A stretch of 64,000 nucleotides of DNA from positions 1 through 64,000 of the forward strand of contig CACJFI010000004.1 in the NCBI GenBank assembly GCA_902592615.1. Direction: 5' to 3'. Under the pieces are notes generated by a model. It was given only the letters and a program-made list of their open reading frames with translations, made no database searches and had not been told where the DNA came from. Shown piece by piece: positions 18,117-29,603 of the stretch (the stretch's first letter is position 1; the number at the start of each line of letters is the position of its first letter). The DNA is from an uncultured SAR116 cluster alpha proteobacterium. GTDB taxonomy: Bacteria > Pseudomonadota > Alphaproteobacteria > Puniceispirillales > Marisalimonadaceae. The position numbers and the translations under genes are program-made.

Positions 18117-18605
18117 ATGTGGGAAAAAATAAATCTAGAATCTGAAAAACTATATTTTAATTGTATAAAAAAGAAATTAACAATAACTACTGCTGAAAGT
18201 TGCACAGGTGGCATGATATCATCTGCAATTGTTCATATTAATGGTTCAAGTAAAATATTTAAATCATCAGTTATTGTTTATTCTAACGATATGAAAAATA
18301 AATTGCTTATGATCCCAAATGATTTAATTACAAAAAATGGAGCTGTAAGCGAAATAATAGCATTTAAGATGGCTAAAAACTCATTAACAATATTAAAAGC
18401 ACATTTATCAATTGCAGTTACGGGAATTGCTGGGCCCACTGGAGGAAGTATTGATAAACCAGTTGGACTCGTTTGGATTGGAATTGGAACAAATGAAAAA
18501 ATTATTACAAACAAATATCAATTTAATGGAAGTAGACTTAAAATTAGACAAAAAACAACTTATGAGGCATTAAAATTAGCAAATAAAACTATTTCGGAAA
18601 TCTAA
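18117..18605 (+). CDS. pncC: CinA C-terminal domain amidase PncC
   Basis: The protein of about 162 residues is the stand-alone C-terminal domain of CinA, with 'TTAESCTGGMISSAI' at the N-terminus, 'FKSSVIVYSN', 'NGAVSE' and 'AVTGIAGPTGGSIDKPVGL'. These motifs include the Ser-Lys catalytic centre of nicotinamide-nucleotide amidohydrolase, which recycles NMN to nicotinic acid mononucleotide. The track start is ATG 18105, but that ATG lies within the tail of the decayed pgpA; ATG 18117 gives the usual length. It converges with coq10 with three bases between stop codons. Confidence 0.9.
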   Translation: MWEKINLESEKLYFNCIKKKLTITTAESCTGGMISSAIVHINGSSKIFKSSVIVYSNDMKNKLLMIPNDLITKNGAVSEIIAFKMAKNSLTILKAHLSIAVTGIAGPTGGSIDKPVGLVWIGIGTNEKIITNKYQFNGSRLKIRQKTTYEALKLANKTISEI

Positions 18606-18608
18606 GAT

Positions 18609-19037
18609 TTAATCATACAACTCATTAGCCCTACTTTCAAAAGCTTTTACCATTTTTTTTACAGCTTCGTTAAACAACGTTTCCATCAATGTTTGTAAAA
18701 AAATAGATTTAAACTTAAAATCAACCATAAACTCTATCTCACAACCGTCTGGATTTTCTTTAAATAACCAATAGTTTTGAAGATACTCAAAAGGCCCATC
18801 TTTATAATCGACAATTATTTTTTTCTTTTTTTTATCAAGAGTTATCTTTGAAGAATATATTTCTTTATAAATTTTAAATCCAATTATTAAATCAGCTTCA
18901 AAAGACTTTAAAGTTTTGTTTTTAATTCTTGCGCCTAAACACCAAGGCAGAAATTCAGGATATTTTTTAACATCTGCAACTAAGTTAAATAAATTATTTG
19001 GAGTATGGTTTATTATTCTCCGTTCTTCATGCCTCAT
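18609..19037 (-). CDS. Coq10/RatA-family START-domain ubiquinone-binding protein
   Basis: The 142-residue protein begins 'MRHEERRIINHTPNNLFNLVADVKKYPEFLPWCLGARI', the characteristic opening of the polyketide cyclase/START family that includes mitochondrial Coq10 and E. coli RatA. In alphaproteobacteria and mitochondria this protein binds ubiquinone in a hydrophobic pocket and is needed for its efficient use in respiration. It lies 14 bases downstream of lipA at the end of the pyruvate dehydrogenase block, the standard alphaproteobacterial position. A Coq10 role is therefore favoured over the RatA toxin-like role. Confidence 0.88.
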   Translation of the reverse strand: MRHEERRIINHTPNNLFNLVADVKKYPEFLPWCLGARIKNKTLKSFEADLIIGFKIYKEIYSSKITLDKKKKKIIVDYKDGPFEYLQNYWLFKENPDGCEIEFMVDFKFKSIFLQTLMETLFNEAVKKMVKAFESRANELYD

Positions 19038-19051
19038 TTAGGATAACTTTT

Positions 19052-19990
19052 CTAATTATTTATTTGATTAACTCTAATTTTTTTTAATTTTTCAAAATCT
19101 TCGCTTGCATGAAAACTACTTCTTGTAAAAGGGGATGATGAAACCAATAAAAAGCCTTTGGATAAAGCAACTTTTTTATATAACTCAAAATCATCGGGTT
19201 TAACAAATCTTTCTACTTTATGATGTTTGATGGTCGGTTGTAGATATTGACCAATAGTTAAAAAATCAATATCTGCAGATCTCATATCATCCATAACTTG
19301 AAAAATTTCGTTTTGATCTTCGCCCAAACCGACCATTATTCCAGATTTTGTAAAAATATTAGAATCAACTTCTTTTACTTTAGCTAACAGATTTAACGAA
19401 TGAAAATATCTGGCTCCAGGGCGAACAGTTGGATATAATCTTGGAACAGTTTCAAGATTATGGTTAAAAACATCTGGCTTGGCTTTGATTACTTTTTCCA
19501 GTGCTCCATTCTTTTTTAAAAAATCAGGTGTAAGAATTTCGATTGATGTGTTAGGGGAATATTTTCTTATATCTAAAATTGTGTTAACAAAATGTTCTGC
19601 ACCACCATCATTCAAATCATCTCTATCAACAGATGTAACTACAACATGTTTTAAATTTAATTTTGCGACTGATTTAGCAACTCTAATAGGTTCAGACAGA
19701 TCGAGAGCTTTTGGTCTACCGGTAGCTACATTACAGAAAGCACATGCTCTAGTGCAAATATCTCCCATAATCATCATAGTGGCGTGTTTTTGTGACCAAC
19801 AACTTCCTATATTAGGACAGCTAGCTTCTTCACAAACAGTTGTAATATTTAAATCATCTAATAAACCTTTTGTTTCATCAAAAATTTTTCCTTGAGGAGC
19901 TTTTACTTTTAACCAAAAAGGTTTTTGAGGAGAAATGTTATCTGGTTTATTAATCTTTTCTGGATGTCTTATTTTTTTTATATCGTTCAT
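19052..19990 (-). CDS. lipA: Lipoyl synthase LipA
   Basis: This 312-residue radical SAM enzyme inserts two sulfurs into octanoyl groups on lipoyl domains. Both cluster motifs are visible: the auxiliary cluster cysteines in '[12 protein letters not shown]' and the radical SAM '[10 protein letters not shown]' (CxxxCxxC). The family C-terminal serine motif appears as '[10 protein letters not shown]', with Phe in place of the more usual Tyr. It lies downstream of lpd within the pyruvate dehydrogenase gene block whose E1-beta and E2 subunits carry the lipoyl lysines it modifies. Confidence 0.97.
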   Translation of the reverse strand: MNDIKKIRHPEKINKPDNISPQKPFWLKVKAPQGKIFDETKGLLDDLNITTVCEEASCPNIGSCWSQKHATMMIMGDICTRACAFCNVATGRPKALDLSEPIRVAKSVAKLNLKHVVVTSVDRDDLNDGGAEHFVNTILDIRKYSPNTSIEILTPDFLKKNGALEKVIKAKPDVFNHNLETVPRLYPTVRPGARYFHSLNLLAKVKEVDSNIFTKSGIMVGLGEDQNEIFQVMDDMRSADIDFLTIGQYLQPTIKHHKVERFVKPDDFELYKKVALSKGFLLVSSSPFTRSSFHASEDFEKLKKIRVNQINN

Positions 19991-20017
19991 AATATTAAGT
20001 ATTTAATTTATATCTGA

Positions 20018-21427
20018 TTAGTAATGAATTGCTTGATTATAAGCATCCAAAACTGACTCATGAATACCTTCTGAAAGTGTTGGATGAGGAAAAATTGTAT
20101 GCATAAGTTCATGTTCTGTAGTCTCTAATTTTTTCGCTATAGAAAAACCTTGGATTAATTCAGTTACCTCAGGGCCAACCATATGAGCCCCAACTAATTC
20201 TCCTGTATCTTTATTAAATATGGTCTTAATTAAACCTTCAGATTCTCCTAAAGCTATAGCTTTTCCATTACCAATAAATGGAAATTTACCGATCTTTAGA
20301 TTTATTTTTTTAGATCTTGCTTGTGTTTCAGTCATGCCTATTGAGGCAACTTGAGGTCTACAATAGGTACAACCTGGAATTGATGTTTTATCAATAGGTC
20401 TTAAATTTTTATGACCCGCAATTTTTTCCACGCACAAAATACCTTCGTGACTGGCTTTGTGCGCCAACCAAGGGCCTTTAGTAATGTCACCTATTGCGTA
20501 GATACCCTTCTCGCCGGTTTCTAAAAATTCGTCTGTAACAACATGACCTTTATCAATTTTAATGTTAAAATCTTCTAATCCTAATTTTTCAGTATTTGCA
20601 ACTATTCCAATAGCTAAAATAAGTTTTTCAGATTGAATTATATCTACTTTGCCATTAATAGTTATTTCCGCTGAGATTGTGTTTGTTTGACTTGTAACTG
20701 ATTTTAATGTTGCATTAGTTTTAATTTTTATGCCTCTTTTTTCAAAATTTACTCTAACAATTTCAGATATATCATTGTCTTCATTAGGTAAAATTGAAGG
20801 CAAAGATTCTATAATTGTCACATCTACTCCTAAATCATTATAAAAAGAAGCAAACTCAATCCCAATTGCTCCAGAACCAACTATAATAAGTGATGAGGGC
20901 AACTTGGGGGGGGTCATTGCTGTTTTGTAATCCCAAATGTTAAATCCATCAGACGAAACAAAGGGTAAATTTCTAGATCTAGCGCCAGTGGCTAGAATAA
21001 CATTATTTGCTGTTTTATTTATAATTTTATCTTTAGTTTTTATATTGATTTTCTTAATATTAGAAGTTTCTTTTACTAAACTACCAAAACCTTCAAAAAC
21101 TTTTACTTTATTCTTTTTCAATAGGTGACTTATACCAGATGATAATTGTGATGCGACTTTCCTAGAACGTTTAGTTATATTATTTATATCCATTTTTATA
21201 TTAGATACTGTAAATCCAAAATCATCTACATTATCTAGCATATGCTTGATTTCACTAGCTCTTAATAGCGCTTTAGTAGGAATACATCCCCAATTTAAAC
21301 AAATTCCACCTAAATGTTTATCCTCTACTAATGCCACAGACATACCTAATTGAGAAGCTTTAATTGCCGCCACATAACCACCTGGGCCGCCACCAATAAT
21401 AATAAGATCATAATCAACATTTGACAT
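20018..21427 (-). CDS. lpd: Dihydrolipoyl dehydrogenase (E3)
   Basis: The 469-residue flavoprotein has an N-terminal FAD site 'IIGGGPGGYVAAIKASQLG', the redox disulfide 'GGICLNWGCIPTKALLR', an NAD site 'IIVGSGAIGIEFASFYNDLG' near 180, and the dimer-interface catalytic 'HTIFPHPTLSEGIHE'. It reoxidises dihydrolipoamide of E2 and passes electrons to NAD+. It is the last enzymatic subunit of the PDH operon, nine bases after pdhC. Length and motifs are standard. Confidence 0.97.
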   Translation of the reverse strand: MSNVDYDLIIIGGGPGGYVAAIKASQLGMSVALVEDKHLGGICLNWGCIPTKALLRASEIKHMLDNVDDFGFTVSNIKMDINNITKRSRKVASQLSSGISHLLKKNKVKVFEGFGSLVKETSNIKKINIKTKDKIINKTANNVILATGARSRNLPFVSSDGFNIWDYKTAMTPPKLPSSLIIVGSGAIGIEFASFYNDLGVDVTIIESLPSILPNEDNDISEIVRVNFEKRGIKIKTNATLKSVTSQTNTISAEITINGKVDIIQSEKLILAIGIVANTEKLGLEDFNIKIDKGHVVTDEFLETGEKGIYAIGDITKGPWLAHKASHEGILCVEKIAGHKNLRPIDKTSIPGCTYCRPQVASIGMTETQARSKKINLKIGKFPFIGNGKAIALGESEGLIKTIFNKDTGELVGAHMVGPEVTELIQGFSIAKKLETTEHELMHTIFPHPTLSEGIHESVLDAYNQAIHY

Positions 21428-21436
21428 ATCTGTTTC

Positions 21437-22702
21437 CTACAAGAGCATTAATGAAGGGTTTTCAATGAAATTTTTAAACTCTGATAAAAGTTGTGCGCCA
21501 ACTGCACCGTCAACGACTCTATGATCACATGATAATGTGACTGTCATAATAGTTGCAATTGAAATTTCATTGTTAATTACAATTGGTCTTTTTTCACCTG
21601 ATCCAACAGCAAGTATGCTACCTTGTGGTGGATTAATTACTGCTGAAAATTCTTTAATACCATACATACCAAGATTAGAGATCGAAAAAGATCCTCCTAT
21701 ATATTCTTCAGGTTGTAGTTTGCCATCCTTAGCTTTATTAGCTAAATTTTTCATCTCAATTGATATTTCTAACAATCCTTTAGATTGAACATTTTTTACA
21801 ATAGGTGTAATTAATCCACCGTCAATAGCTACTGCAACAGAGATATTTGTATTCTTATAATATTTTGTACTTTCTTCATCCCAACTAGCATTAGCCTTAG
21901 GAACTTTTATTAGTGCAGCACTAGAAGCTTTAATAATCATATCATTTACAGATATTTTATATTCATCATTAGATTTAGAGTTTATAGTTTTTCTTACTTT
22001 TAAAAGTTCGTCTATATTACAATCTAAAGACAGATAAAAATGAGGAGCCTCATTTTTAGATTTAACTAATCTTTCAGCAATAGTCTTTCTCATTGCACTA
22101 TTTTTAACAATCTCAAAATTGTTATTTTCTAAATTATTAACGATTGTATTATCAGATTTTTTATTATCAAAATTATCTATATCAATTTTAAGAATTCTTC
22201 CTTGTGGACCTGAACCTGTAATTGAGCTTAAAGGTATATCTCTTTGTTTCGCAATTCTTTTTGCTAAAGGAGATGCAAAAATTCTTTCTTTGTTAATAAA
22301 TTTTAGATCTGGTTTGTTAGAAATATCAGAAATTATTTTTGATGTTTGAACATCTTCTTTGATATTATTGATTTGTATAATGTTTTCATTCAGCTTTTGT
22401 GGCTCTGATTGTGTTTCTTTTTTAACTTCATTAGAGTTTTTATTATTAGATAGTTTTTCACCCTCTGATAAAAGGATTGCTATAGGAGTATTAACTTTGA
22501 TAAATTCTTGACCTTCTGATACTAGAATCTTACCAATAATACCATCATCAATCGCCTCAACCTCCATTGTTGCTTTATCTGTTTCAATTTCAGCTATTAG
22601 ATCGCCTGATTCGACTTTATCACCTTCTTTAACTAACCATTTTGATAAGGTACCCTCTTCCATTGTAGGACTTAAGGCAGGCATTAAGATATCAACACTC
22701 AT
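21437..22702 (-). CDS. pdhC: Pyruvate dehydrogenase E2, dihydrolipoamide acetyltransferase
   Basis: The 421-residue protein has one N-terminal lipoyl domain (lipoylated Lys in '[17 protein letters not shown]'), a flexible linker, a peripheral-subunit-binding domain ('[20 protein letters not shown]...GPQGRI', about 140-175) and the catalytic acyltransferase domain ending with '[15 protein letters not shown]', which contains the active-site His and Asp. It forms the core of the PDH complex and makes acetyl-CoA. It follows pdhB by nine bases. A single lipoyl domain is normal for alphaproteobacterial E2. Confidence 0.97.
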   Translation of the reverse strand: MSVDILMPALSPTMEEGTLSKWLVKEGDKVESGDLIAEIETDKATMEVEAIDDGIIGKILVSEGQEFIKVNTPIAILLSEGEKLSNNKNSNEVKKETQSEPQKLNENIIQINNIKEDVQTSKIISDISNKPDLKFINKERIFASPLAKRIAKQRDIPLSSITGSGPQGRILKIDIDNFDNKKSDNTIVNNLENNNFEIVKNSAMRKTIAERLVKSKNEAPHFYLSLDCNIDELLKVRKTINSKSNDEYKISVNDMIIKASSAALIKVPKANASWDEESTKYYKNTNISVAVAIDGGLITPIVKNVQSKGLLEISIEMKNLANKAKDGKLQPEEYIGGSFSISNLGMYGIKEFSAVINPPQGSILAVGSGEKRPIVINNEISIATIMTVTLSCDHRVVDGAVGAQLLSEFKNFIENPSLMLL

Positions 22703-22711
22703 TAAATATTC

Positions 22712-24046
22712 CTAATCTTTATAGCATACTTCTACACATGCACTCACAATATCATCAACTTGTGGCAAAGCTAATTTTTCTAAATTAGCAGCATATGGCA
22801 TTGGAACATCTTTCCCTGTTACTCTTTTTACAGGAGCATCAAGCCAATCAAAAGCTTTTTCAATTATTAATGCTGAAATTTCCGCACCGATTCCTGAAAA
22901 AGGAAAACCTTCTTCACAAGTAACTACCCTATTAGTTTTTTTAACAGATTCAATTATAGTGTCAGTATCCAGTGGACGTAATGTTCTAAGATTAATTACT
23001 TCTGCATTTATGTTTCTATCTTTAAGAATTTCTGCAGCTTCTAAAGATTTTCCTACCATAATAGAAAATGAAATTATAGTAACATCATTTCCCTCTTTTT
23101 CAATATTAGCTTTTCCAATAGGTAATAGAAAATCTTCATCATCAGGACAACTAAAACTTTGCCCATACATGACCTCATTTTCAAGAAAAATTACTGGATC
23201 AGGATCTCTTATTGCAGCCTTAAGAAGACCTTTAGCATCTTTACTTGACCATGGTGAAATTACTTTTAAACCTGGACAATGTGCATACCAACTTGCGTAA
23301 CATTGACTGTGTTGTGCAGCAACTCTAGATGCAGCTCCATTAGGACCTCTAAAAACAATTGGACAACCCATTTGACCACCAGACATATAAAGTGTTTTGG
23401 CTGCCGAATTAATTATTTGATCCATAGCCTGCATGGCAAAATTAAAAGTCATGAATTCAATTATAGGTTTTAGATTTCCAAAAGCGGCTCCAATACCTAT
23501 GCCAGCAAATCCATGCTCAGTAATTGGTGTGTCATAAACTCGTTTATCTCCAAATTCATCTAGTAAGCCCTGTGTTACTTTATATGCGCCTTGATATTCT
23601 GCAACTTCTTCTCCCATCACAAATACACTTTTGTCAGCTCTCATTTCTTCGGCCATTCCATTTCTTAATGCTTCCCTAACAGAAATTAGACTTGAATTTG
23701 CTTCTATTGAAATTGGTTTATTGTTAAAAGGTTTTGCAGGAATTTTTTCTTTTTCTAAATATGGTTTATCAGCAATTTTTTTAATTGTAGCGTGAGGTAA
23801 TTCACTAGAGTCAACTAATAAAGCTATAGGTGTATTTACTTTAACTCCTTCAGTACCTTCTGCAACCAACAATTGACCAATTTTACCATCATCAACTGCT
23901 TCAACTTCCATTGTAGCTTTATCAGTTTCAATCTCAGCAATTAAATCACCAGACGAAATAGAATCTCCCTCATTGACAAGCCATTTTGACAAAGTACCTT
24001 CTTCCATAGTAGGGCTAAGAGCTGGCATTAATATTTCAATAGTCAT
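22712..24046 (-). CDS. pdhB: Pyruvate dehydrogenase E1 beta with N-terminal lipoyl domain
   Basis: The 444-residue protein starts with a full lipoyl domain (residues 1-80, '[17 protein letters not shown]', nearly identical to that of pdhC), then a linker, then the E1-beta fold from about residue 120 ('[17 protein letters not shown]', '[18 protein letters not shown]', '[17 protein letters not shown]'). Fusion of a lipoyl domain to E1-beta is characteristic of alphaproteobacterial PDH. With PdhA it decarboxylates pyruvate and acetylates lipoamide. The two lipoyl domains are likely kept alike by shared constraint from LipA and E3. Confidence 0.97.
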   Translation of the reverse strand: MTIEILMPALSPTMEEGTLSKWLVNEGDSISSGDLIAEIETDKATMEVEAVDDGKIGQLLVAEGTEGVKVNTPIALLVDSSELPHATIKKIADKPYLEKEKIPAKPFNNKPISIEANSSLISVREALRNGMAEEMRADKSVFVMGEEVAEYQGAYKVTQGLLDEFGDKRVYDTPITEHGFAGIGIGAAFGNLKPIIEFMTFNFAMQAMDQIINSAAKTLYMSGGQMGCPIVFRGPNGAASRVAAQHSQCYASWYAHCPGLKVISPWSSKDAKGLLKAAIRDPDPVIFLENEVMYGQSFSCPDDEDFLLPIGKANIEKEGNDVTIISFSIMVGKSLEAAEILKDRNINAEVINLRTLRPLDTDTIIESVKKTNRVVTCEEGFPFSGIGAEISALIIEKAFDWLDAPVKRVTGKDVPMPYAANLEKLALPQVDDIVSACVEVCYKD

Positions 24047-24056
24047 TATAACACCA

Positions 24057-25061
24057 TTAATTAATAGTTATATCAGTGAATAATTCATCTTCAGAGGGCT
24101 CAGGCGAATCTTGAGCAAATTTTGCTGCTTCTGCAATAACTGACTTAATATCAATATCAATATCCTTAAGTGTTTTTTCTTCAACACCCATTTTATTCAA
24201 AAGAGATTTTATATTTTCAATTGGATCAGATGTTTTTCTAATTTTATCAACTTCATCTCTAGTCCTGTATTTGGCTGGGTCAGACATAGAATGCCCTCTG
24301 TATCTGTAGGTTTTCATTTCTAAAATATACGGACCTTTACCTGTTCTACAATAATCAATTGCCCTTATAGCTGCATCCCTAACAGCAAGAATATCCATAC
24401 CATCAATGATCTCAGATTTAATACCATAAGCTTCTCCACGATCAGACAAGTTTTCTCCAGCTGAGGATCTGTTTACTGAAGTACCCATACCATACTTATT
24501 ATTTTCAATTACAAAAACTACTGGAAGCTTCCAGAGCGAGGCAATGTTGTAAGACTCATAAACTTGACCTTGGTTTGCTGCTCCATCTCCAAAATAAGTA
24601 ATTGAAACATTTTTATTACCATTATATTTATGTGCAAATGCTAGACCTGCACCTATTGGAACTTGAGCGGCTACAATTCCATGACCACCAAAAAATCCTT
24701 TTTCACGGCTAAACATGTGCATAGACCCACCTTTACCCTTTGAATAACCATCTTTTCTTCCCGTAAGCTCTGCCATCACCCCCTTAGGGTCCATATCACA
24801 TGCTAACATATGTCCATGATCTCTATAAGATGTAACAATGCTATCACCCTCAATTTGAGCGGATTGAATACCAACAACTACGGCTTCCTGTCCAATATAT
24901 AAGTGGCAGAAACCTCCAATTTGACCCATTCCATATAACTGTCCAGCCTTTTCTTCAAATCTTCTGATAAGCAGCATTTTTTTGTACATATCTTGTAACA
25001 AATTTAAATCATAGTTCATTTTTGTTTCAATTAATATTTTCTTAGCTGTACTTTTTTTCAT
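24057..25061 (-). CDS. pdhA: Pyruvate dehydrogenase E1 alpha
   Basis: The 334-residue protein has the thiamine diphosphate motif '[20 protein letters not shown]' ending in 'ENNKYGMGT' (GDG-x-NN), the substrate-facing '[20 protein letters not shown]' and the '[19 protein letters not shown]' loop. It is the decarboxylating subunit of the alpha2beta2-type E1. It is the first gene of the pdhA-pdhB-pdhC-lpd-lipA-coq10 series, 76 bases after ftsB, so a promoter may lie in that gap. Confidence 0.97.
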   Translation of the reverse strand: MKKSTAKKILIETKMNYDLNLLQDMYKKMLLIRRFEEKAGQLYGMGQIGGFCHLYIGQEAVVVGIQSAQIEGDSIVTSYRDHGHMLACDMDPKGVMAELTGRKDGYSKGKGGSMHMFSREKGFFGGHGIVAAQVPIGAGLAFAHKYNGNKNVSITYFGDGAANQGQVYESYNIASLWKLPVVFVIENNKYGMGTSVNRSSAGENLSDRGEAYGIKSEIIDGMDILAVRDAAIRAIDYCRTGKGPYILEMKTYRYRGHSMSDPAKYRTRDEVDKIRKTSDPIENIKSLLNKMGVEEKTLKDIDIDIKSVIAEAAKFAQDSPEPSEDELFTDITIN

Positions 25062-25137
25062 TCTACACCTATGATTTTAAGTGATTAACAACTTATTTTT
25101 AACAAAGAATTTAAATTTATTCTAATATTAATTTGAT

Positions 25138-25449
25138 CTATTTTTTTATATAAATAACTATTTGATCAGAATGTATCAACCCCAACAGATCATAAGAAAT
25201 TTCACTAATATAATCGGGATCTAAATTATCATCTCTTAAAAGATTAATTTCTGACATAATATTCTTTTTATTATTTACTAATTTAATATATCTATCTGTT
25301 TCTTTAGCTATTTGTGAATTTAACCAAAAAATTCTCCATACAGACCGTTCACCAAAGAAAATATGAGAAATAAAAAAAACAAAAATAATAAAACTGAAAA
25401 TAGTTATAGAATTTGAAACAAATTTTGTTTTCATCAGATGATTATTCAT
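25138..25449 (-). CDS. ftsB: Septum formation initiator FtsB (DivIC family)
   Basis: The 103-residue bitopic protein has one N-terminal membrane helix ('ITIFSFIIFVFFISHIFFG') followed by the family's 'GERSVWRIFWLNSQIAKE' coiled-coil start and 'LRDDNLDPDYISEISYDLLGL'. FtsB works with FtsL and FtsQ in divisome activation. It lies between eno and pdhA, its usual alphaproteobacterial place. Sequence conservation in this family is weak, so the call rests on pattern, size and context. Confidence 0.85.
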   Translation of the reverse strand: MNNHLMKTKFVSNSITIFSFIIFVFFISHIFFGERSVWRIFWLNSQIAKETDRYIKLVNNKKNIMSEINLLRDDNLDPDYISEISYDLLGLIHSDQIVIYIKK

Positions 25450-25458
25450 ATTAAGTCC

Positions 25459-26742
25459 TTAAATATTTGAATTAAAAAATTTTCTTCCAAAGTATTGTGC
25501 ATTATCTCCTAGCGACTCTTCAATTCTAAGAAGCTGGTTATACTTAGCTGTTCTGTCACTTCTAGATAATGAGCCTGTTTTAATTTGACCAGCATTAATA
25601 GCAACAGATAGATCACTAATAAAAACATCCTCAGTTTCACCTGATCTATGAGAAATTATCACTCCAAAATTATATGTTTTTGCAAGTTCAATAGTTTCTA
25701 GAGTTTCTGAAAGCGTTCCAATTTGATTTAATTTTATTAAAATAGCGTTTCCCGACTTATCTTTAATACCTTTTAGCAATCTATTTTTATTAGTAACAAA
25801 TAAGTCATCTCCAACAATTTGTAACTTATCACCTAAGAACTTTGTTAGTTCCTTAAATCCAAACCAATCATTTTCATCGAAAGGATCTTCAATTGAAACA
25901 ATTGGAAATTTATTACAAATATCTTCCCAATATTTTAACAGTTCATCAGTGTTTAACTTTTTATTTTCACCATGTAAATGATAATATCCTTTTTTATATA
26001 ATTCGCTAGCAGCTGCATCAATAGAAATAAAAATTTCTTCCCCTAATTTATATCCACTTATTTCTATAGCTTTAGAGATATATGAAAGTGCTTCTTCAAG
26101 ATTGTTTATGTAAGGTGCAAAACCACCTTCATCGCCAACTGCTGTTGAAAGAGATTTTTCTGACAAAATCTTTTTTAAATTTTGAAAAATTTCTACACCA
26201 GCTCTAAGCGCATCGGAAAATGTTGAAAAACCAATTGGCATTATCATACATTCTTGAAAATCTAAACCATTATTAGCATGGGCACCACCATTGATTATAT
26301 TCATCATAGGCACTGGTAAAGTATTAGCTCTTATACCACCTATATAGTTCCAAAGACATAGTCCTTTAGAACTAGCAGAAGCTCTAGCAATAGCCATTGA
26401 AAAGCCTAACATGGCATTGGCTCCAAGACGACTTTTATTTTTTGTATTATCAAGCTCAATTAAATCATAATCTATACTTTTTTGTTCAAATGGATTTCTT
26501 CCAGAAAAAGTATTAAATATTTCAATGTTCACACTTTCAACAGCTTTACTTACACCATAACCGTTGTATAAATTACTTTTTTTGTCTCTTAGCTCATAAG
26601 CTTCATATTTCCCTGTTGAGGCTCCTGATGGAACAGCTGCTCTACCAATACTTCCATCAGATAATCTTACATCCACTTCTAAAGTTGGATTACCTCTACT
26701 GTCTAGTATTTGTCTAGCTTGAACATCTTCAATATATACCAT
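25459..26742 (-). CDS. eno: Enolase
   Basis: The 427-residue enzyme converts 2-phosphoglycerate to phosphoenolpyruvate. Seen are '[17 protein letters not shown]', the '[20 protein letters not shown]' loop, the metal ligands in '[11 protein letters not shown]' and '[11 protein letters not shown]', the catalytic Lys in '[15 protein letters not shown]' and the '[13 protein letters not shown]' active-site loop. Length is normal. It lies between kdsA (25 bases upstream) and ftsB (9 bases downstream) in a minus-strand housekeeping run. Confidence 0.98.
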   Translation of the reverse strand: MVYIEDVQARQILDSRGNPTLEVDVRLSDGSIGRAAVPSGASTGKYEAYELRDKKSNLYNGYGVSKAVESVNIEIFNTFSGRNPFEQKSIDYDLIELDNTKNKSRLGANAMLGFSMAIARASASSKGLCLWNYIGGIRANTLPVPMMNIINGGAHANNGLDFQECMIMPIGFSTFSDALRAGVEIFQNLKKILSEKSLSTAVGDEGGFAPYINNLEEALSYISKAIEISGYKLGEEIFISIDAAASELYKKGYYHLHGENKKLNTDELLKYWEDICNKFPIVSIEDPFDENDWFGFKELTKFLGDKLQIVGDDLFVTNKNRLLKGIKDKSGNAILIKLNQIGTLSETLETIELAKTYNFGVIISHRSGETEDVFISDLSVAINAGQIKTGSLSRSDRTAKYNQLLRIEESLGDNAQYFGRKFFNSNI

Positions 26743-26767
26743 AATAACTCCAATTTAGGATAATATA

Positions 26768-27592
26768 CTACGTTTTGATAATTTTATCTATTTCAATTAA
26801 CTTTGTTAATAAAGGTTCAAGTTCAGACATTTTTAACATATTTGGACCATCACTTGGAGCTTTATCAGGATTTTCATGAACTTCAACAAACAAACCTGAA
26901 ACTCCAACTGAAACAGCAGCTCTAGATAATGTTGGAACAAACTCTCTTTGACCTCCAGATACGTGACCTAATCCACCAGGTTGCTGAACAGAATGTGTTG
27001 CGTCAAAAACAATCGGATATCCAAAACTAGACATTTGTGGAAGTGCGCGCATATCAGAAACTAAGGTATTATAACCAAAAGACGTACCTCTTTCGGTAAG
27101 TATAATTTGATTATTTCCGTTATTTAAAATCTTGTCTAATACATTTTTCATGTCCCAAGGGGCTAAAAATTGTCCTTTTTTAACATTTATTATCCTCTTA
27201 GTATTAGCAGCAGCAATTAATAAATCAGTTTGCCTACATAAAAAAGCAGGTATTTGAATAATATCCACAATTTCTTCAATATCTTTACATTGATGTGTTT
27301 CATGAACATCAGTTAAGACTGGTAAATTAAAGATTTTTTTTACATCAGATAAAATACTTAAACCTTTTTCAAGGCCCACCCCCCTGGAAGACTTTGAACT
27401 GGTTCTATTTGCTTTATCAAAAGATGATTTATAAACAAAATTTATATTTAATTTTTTACATATATCTTTAATTATACCTGCATGGTTAATTGCGTGATCT
27501 TTGCTTTCAATAGAACAAGGGCCTGCAATTAAAAATAAAGGAAGTCTATTAGATACTTTAAAATTTAATATTTCAACAATGTTCTGTGTCAT
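26768..27592 (-). CDS. kdsA: KDO-8-phosphate synthase
   Basis: The 274-residue aldolase condenses phosphoenolpyruvate with arabinose 5-phosphate to make KDO-8-phosphate for the lipopolysaccharide core. Motifs include 'IAGPCSIES', '[18 protein letters not shown]', 'VLTDVHE' and '[13 protein letters not shown]'. Its presence implies an LPS-bearing outer membrane. The surrounding pyrG-kdsA-eno order is typical of alphaproteobacteria. Confidence 0.97.
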   Translation of the reverse strand: MTQNIVEILNFKVSNRLPLFLIAGPCSIESKDHAINHAGIIKDICKKLNINFVYKSSFDKANRTSSKSSRGVGLEKGLSILSDVKKIFNLPVLTDVHETHQCKDIEEIVDIIQIPAFLCRQTDLLIAAANTKRIINVKKGQFLAPWDMKNVLDKILNNGNNQIILTERGTSFGYNTLVSDMRALPQMSSFGYPIVFDATHSVQQPGGLGHVSGGQREFVPTLSRAAVSVGVSGLFVEVHENPDKAPSDGPNMLKMSELEPLLTKLIEIDKIIKT

Positions 27593-27618
27593 CTAATACA
27601 ATACCAAAATATTTATGA

Positions 27619-29265
27619 TCATAATAATCTTGATTGCTTTAAACTTGCATTAATAAATGAAGAAAAAAGTGGATGTGGATCAAAAGGTTTAGATTTTAGT
27701 TCGGGATGAAATTGAACACCAATAAACCAGGGATGTTTTGGAACTTCTAGTATTTCTGGTAAAGAGTTATCAGGCGACATTCCTGAAAATATCAGACCAT
27801 ATTTTTTAAAATCTGAAATATATTTGTTATTTACCTCATATCTATGCCTATGACGTTCAGAAATAGTCTTTTTTTTGTAAATTGAACTTACAAAACTATT
27901 GTCTAAAAGTTTACAATCATAAGCCCCAAGTCTCATAGTGCCGCCAAGATCAGATTCTTTATCTCTTTTTTCTAGTCCAGTTTTTGTTTGCCATTCTGTT
28001 AAAAGACCTACCAGCGACAATTTTGTTGACCCAAACTCAGATGAAGATGCATCTTTCATATTAAGAACGTTTCTAGCAAATTCAATTACAGCCATTTGCA
28101 TACCAAAACAAATACCGAAAAAAGGTATATTATTTAATCTAGCATATTTAATTGCGTTTATTTTGCCTTCAGAGCCACGCTCACCAAATCCTCCAGGAAC
28201 AATTATGCCATTTATATCTTTAAAAAAATTTGTTAAATTTAAATTTTGGTCTTCTAAAGATTCAGAATTCACCCATCTAATTGTCACCTTTACATTATTA
28301 TCTAAACCACCATGATTTATTGCTTCAATCAAAGATTTATAAGCATCAAGCAAAGACGTATATTTTCCTACAATGCCGATATTTACATTTCCATCAGATG
28401 ATCTTTGTATTTCATTTATTTTGTTCCAACGACTTAGATTAATTTTTTTTGATAAACCTAGGTTAAAATGTTTGCAAATTTGATTATCAAGTCCTTGGTT
28501 ATGATAAGAAATTGGAACTTCATATATTGATGGACAATCAAGAGCTTCAATTACAGATTCAGGCTTTAAATTACAAAATAAGGCAATTTTTGATTTTTGC
28601 TCATTTGGAATCCTGTCTTCAGTCCTACAAAGTAATAAATCCGGTTGTATACCCATTCCTTGCAATTCTTTTACAGAATGTTGAGTGGGTTTAGTTTTTA
28701 ATTCTCCAGCAGTTTTTATATAAGGCAACAGAGTAACATGTAAAAAACAAGTTTGAGATAAACCTAATTCATTACCCAATTGTCTAATTGCTTCAATAAA
28801 AGGAAGTGATTCTATATCTCCAACCGTTCCACCAATTTCACAAAGAATGAAGTCTTCATCATTAATATCAGATAGTATATATTCTTTTATTGAATCTGTA
28901 ACATGAGGAATTACTTGTATAGTAGCCCCTAAATACTCACCTTTTCTTTCCTTGGCAATAACATTAGAATAAATTTTACCTGTTGTAATATTGTCATTTT
29001 TTTTTGCAGGAACTCCTGTAAATCTTTCATAATGGCCTAAATCCAAATCTGTTTCAGCTCCATCATCTGTAACATAACATTCACCATGTTGATAAGGACT
29101 CATCGTGCCAGGATCAACATTCAAGTATGGATCTAATTTTCTTAATTTAACACTATATCCCCTAGCTTGAAGCAAAGCACCCAAAGATGCAGAAGCTAAA
29201 CCTTTACCTAATGATGAAACAACACCTCCAGTTATAAAAATAAACTTTACCGATGTATTTTTCAT
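27619..29265 (-). CDS. pyrG: CTP synthase
   Basis: The 548-residue enzyme has the N-terminal synthetase domain ('[20 protein letters not shown]', '[20 protein letters not shown]', '[18 protein letters not shown]') and a C-terminal class I glutamine amidotransferase with the nucleophile Cys in '[15 protein letters not shown]' and the His-x-Glu pair in '[12 protein letters not shown]'. It makes CTP from UTP with ammonia from glutamine. It follows secG by 12 bases. Confidence 0.98.
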   Translation of the reverse strand: MKNTSVKFIFITGGVVSSLGKGLASASLGALLQARGYSVKLRKLDPYLNVDPGTMSPYQHGECYVTDDGAETDLDLGHYERFTGVPAKKNDNITTGKIYSNVIAKERKGEYLGATIQVIPHVTDSIKEYILSDINDEDFILCEIGGTVGDIESLPFIEAIRQLGNELGLSQTCFLHVTLLPYIKTAGELKTKPTQHSVKELQGMGIQPDLLLCRTEDRIPNEQKSKIALFCNLKPESVIEALDCPSIYEVPISYHNQGLDNQICKHFNLGLSKKINLSRWNKINEIQRSSDGNVNIGIVGKYTSLLDAYKSLIEAINHGGLDNNVKVTIRWVNSESLEDQNLNLTNFFKDINGIIVPGGFGERGSEGKINAIKYARLNNIPFFGICFGMQMAVIEFARNVLNMKDASSSEFGSTKLSLVGLLTEWQTKTGLEKRDKESDLGGTMRLGAYDCKLLDNSFVSSIYKKKTISERHRHRYEVNNKYISDFKKYGLIFSGMSPDNSLPEILEVPKHPWFIGVQFHPELKSKPFDPHPLFSSFINASLKQSRLL

Positions 29266-29277
29266 TTAATAACCTAA

Positions 29278-29586
29278 TTAATTATCAAGAGGAACAGCAG
29301 GAACTTTTGTAGGTTTTTCTTCAATTGTTTTTTTTACTTCGTTTGAAATCGAAGGAGTGTCTTGAGAAGATAATAATGCAAGAATAATTGAAGTTAAGAA
29401 AAAACAACCACCTAGAAATGCAGTTAATTTAGTCATAAAGTTTGCAGTACCTCTTGCGGTCATAAACCCCCCACCAGCACTAGATCCTCCAATACCTAAT
29501 CCACCACCTTCACTTTTTTGTATTAGTACTGCAAAAATTATACATATCGCCAGAATAACATGAATAATCAATATAACTGTAATCAT
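29278..29586 (-). CDS. secG: Preprotein translocase subunit SecG
   Basis: The 102-residue protein has two membrane helices ('VILIIHVILAICIIFAVLIQ' and 'LGGCFFLTSIILALL') separated by the glycine-rich 'SEGGGLGIGGSSAGGGFMTARGTANFMTK' stretch that defines SecG. It is a non-essential partner of SecYE that aids SecA-driven export. Location between tpiA and pyrG is the standard alphaproteobacterial order. Confidence 0.93.
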   Translation of the reverse strand: MITVILIIHVILAICIIFAVLIQKSEGGGLGIGGSSAGGGFMTARGTANFMTKLTAFLGGCFFLTSIILALLSSQDTPSISNEVKKTIEEKPTKVPAVPLDN

Positions 29587-29603
29587 TTAATGACCCGTAA
29601 TTA

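Noticed and set aside
18105-18117. First ATG (18105) as start of the CinA-type amidase
   Set aside because: It falls inside the last codons of the decayed pgpA reading; the ATG at 18117 gives the usual family length, although the former cannot be excluded.
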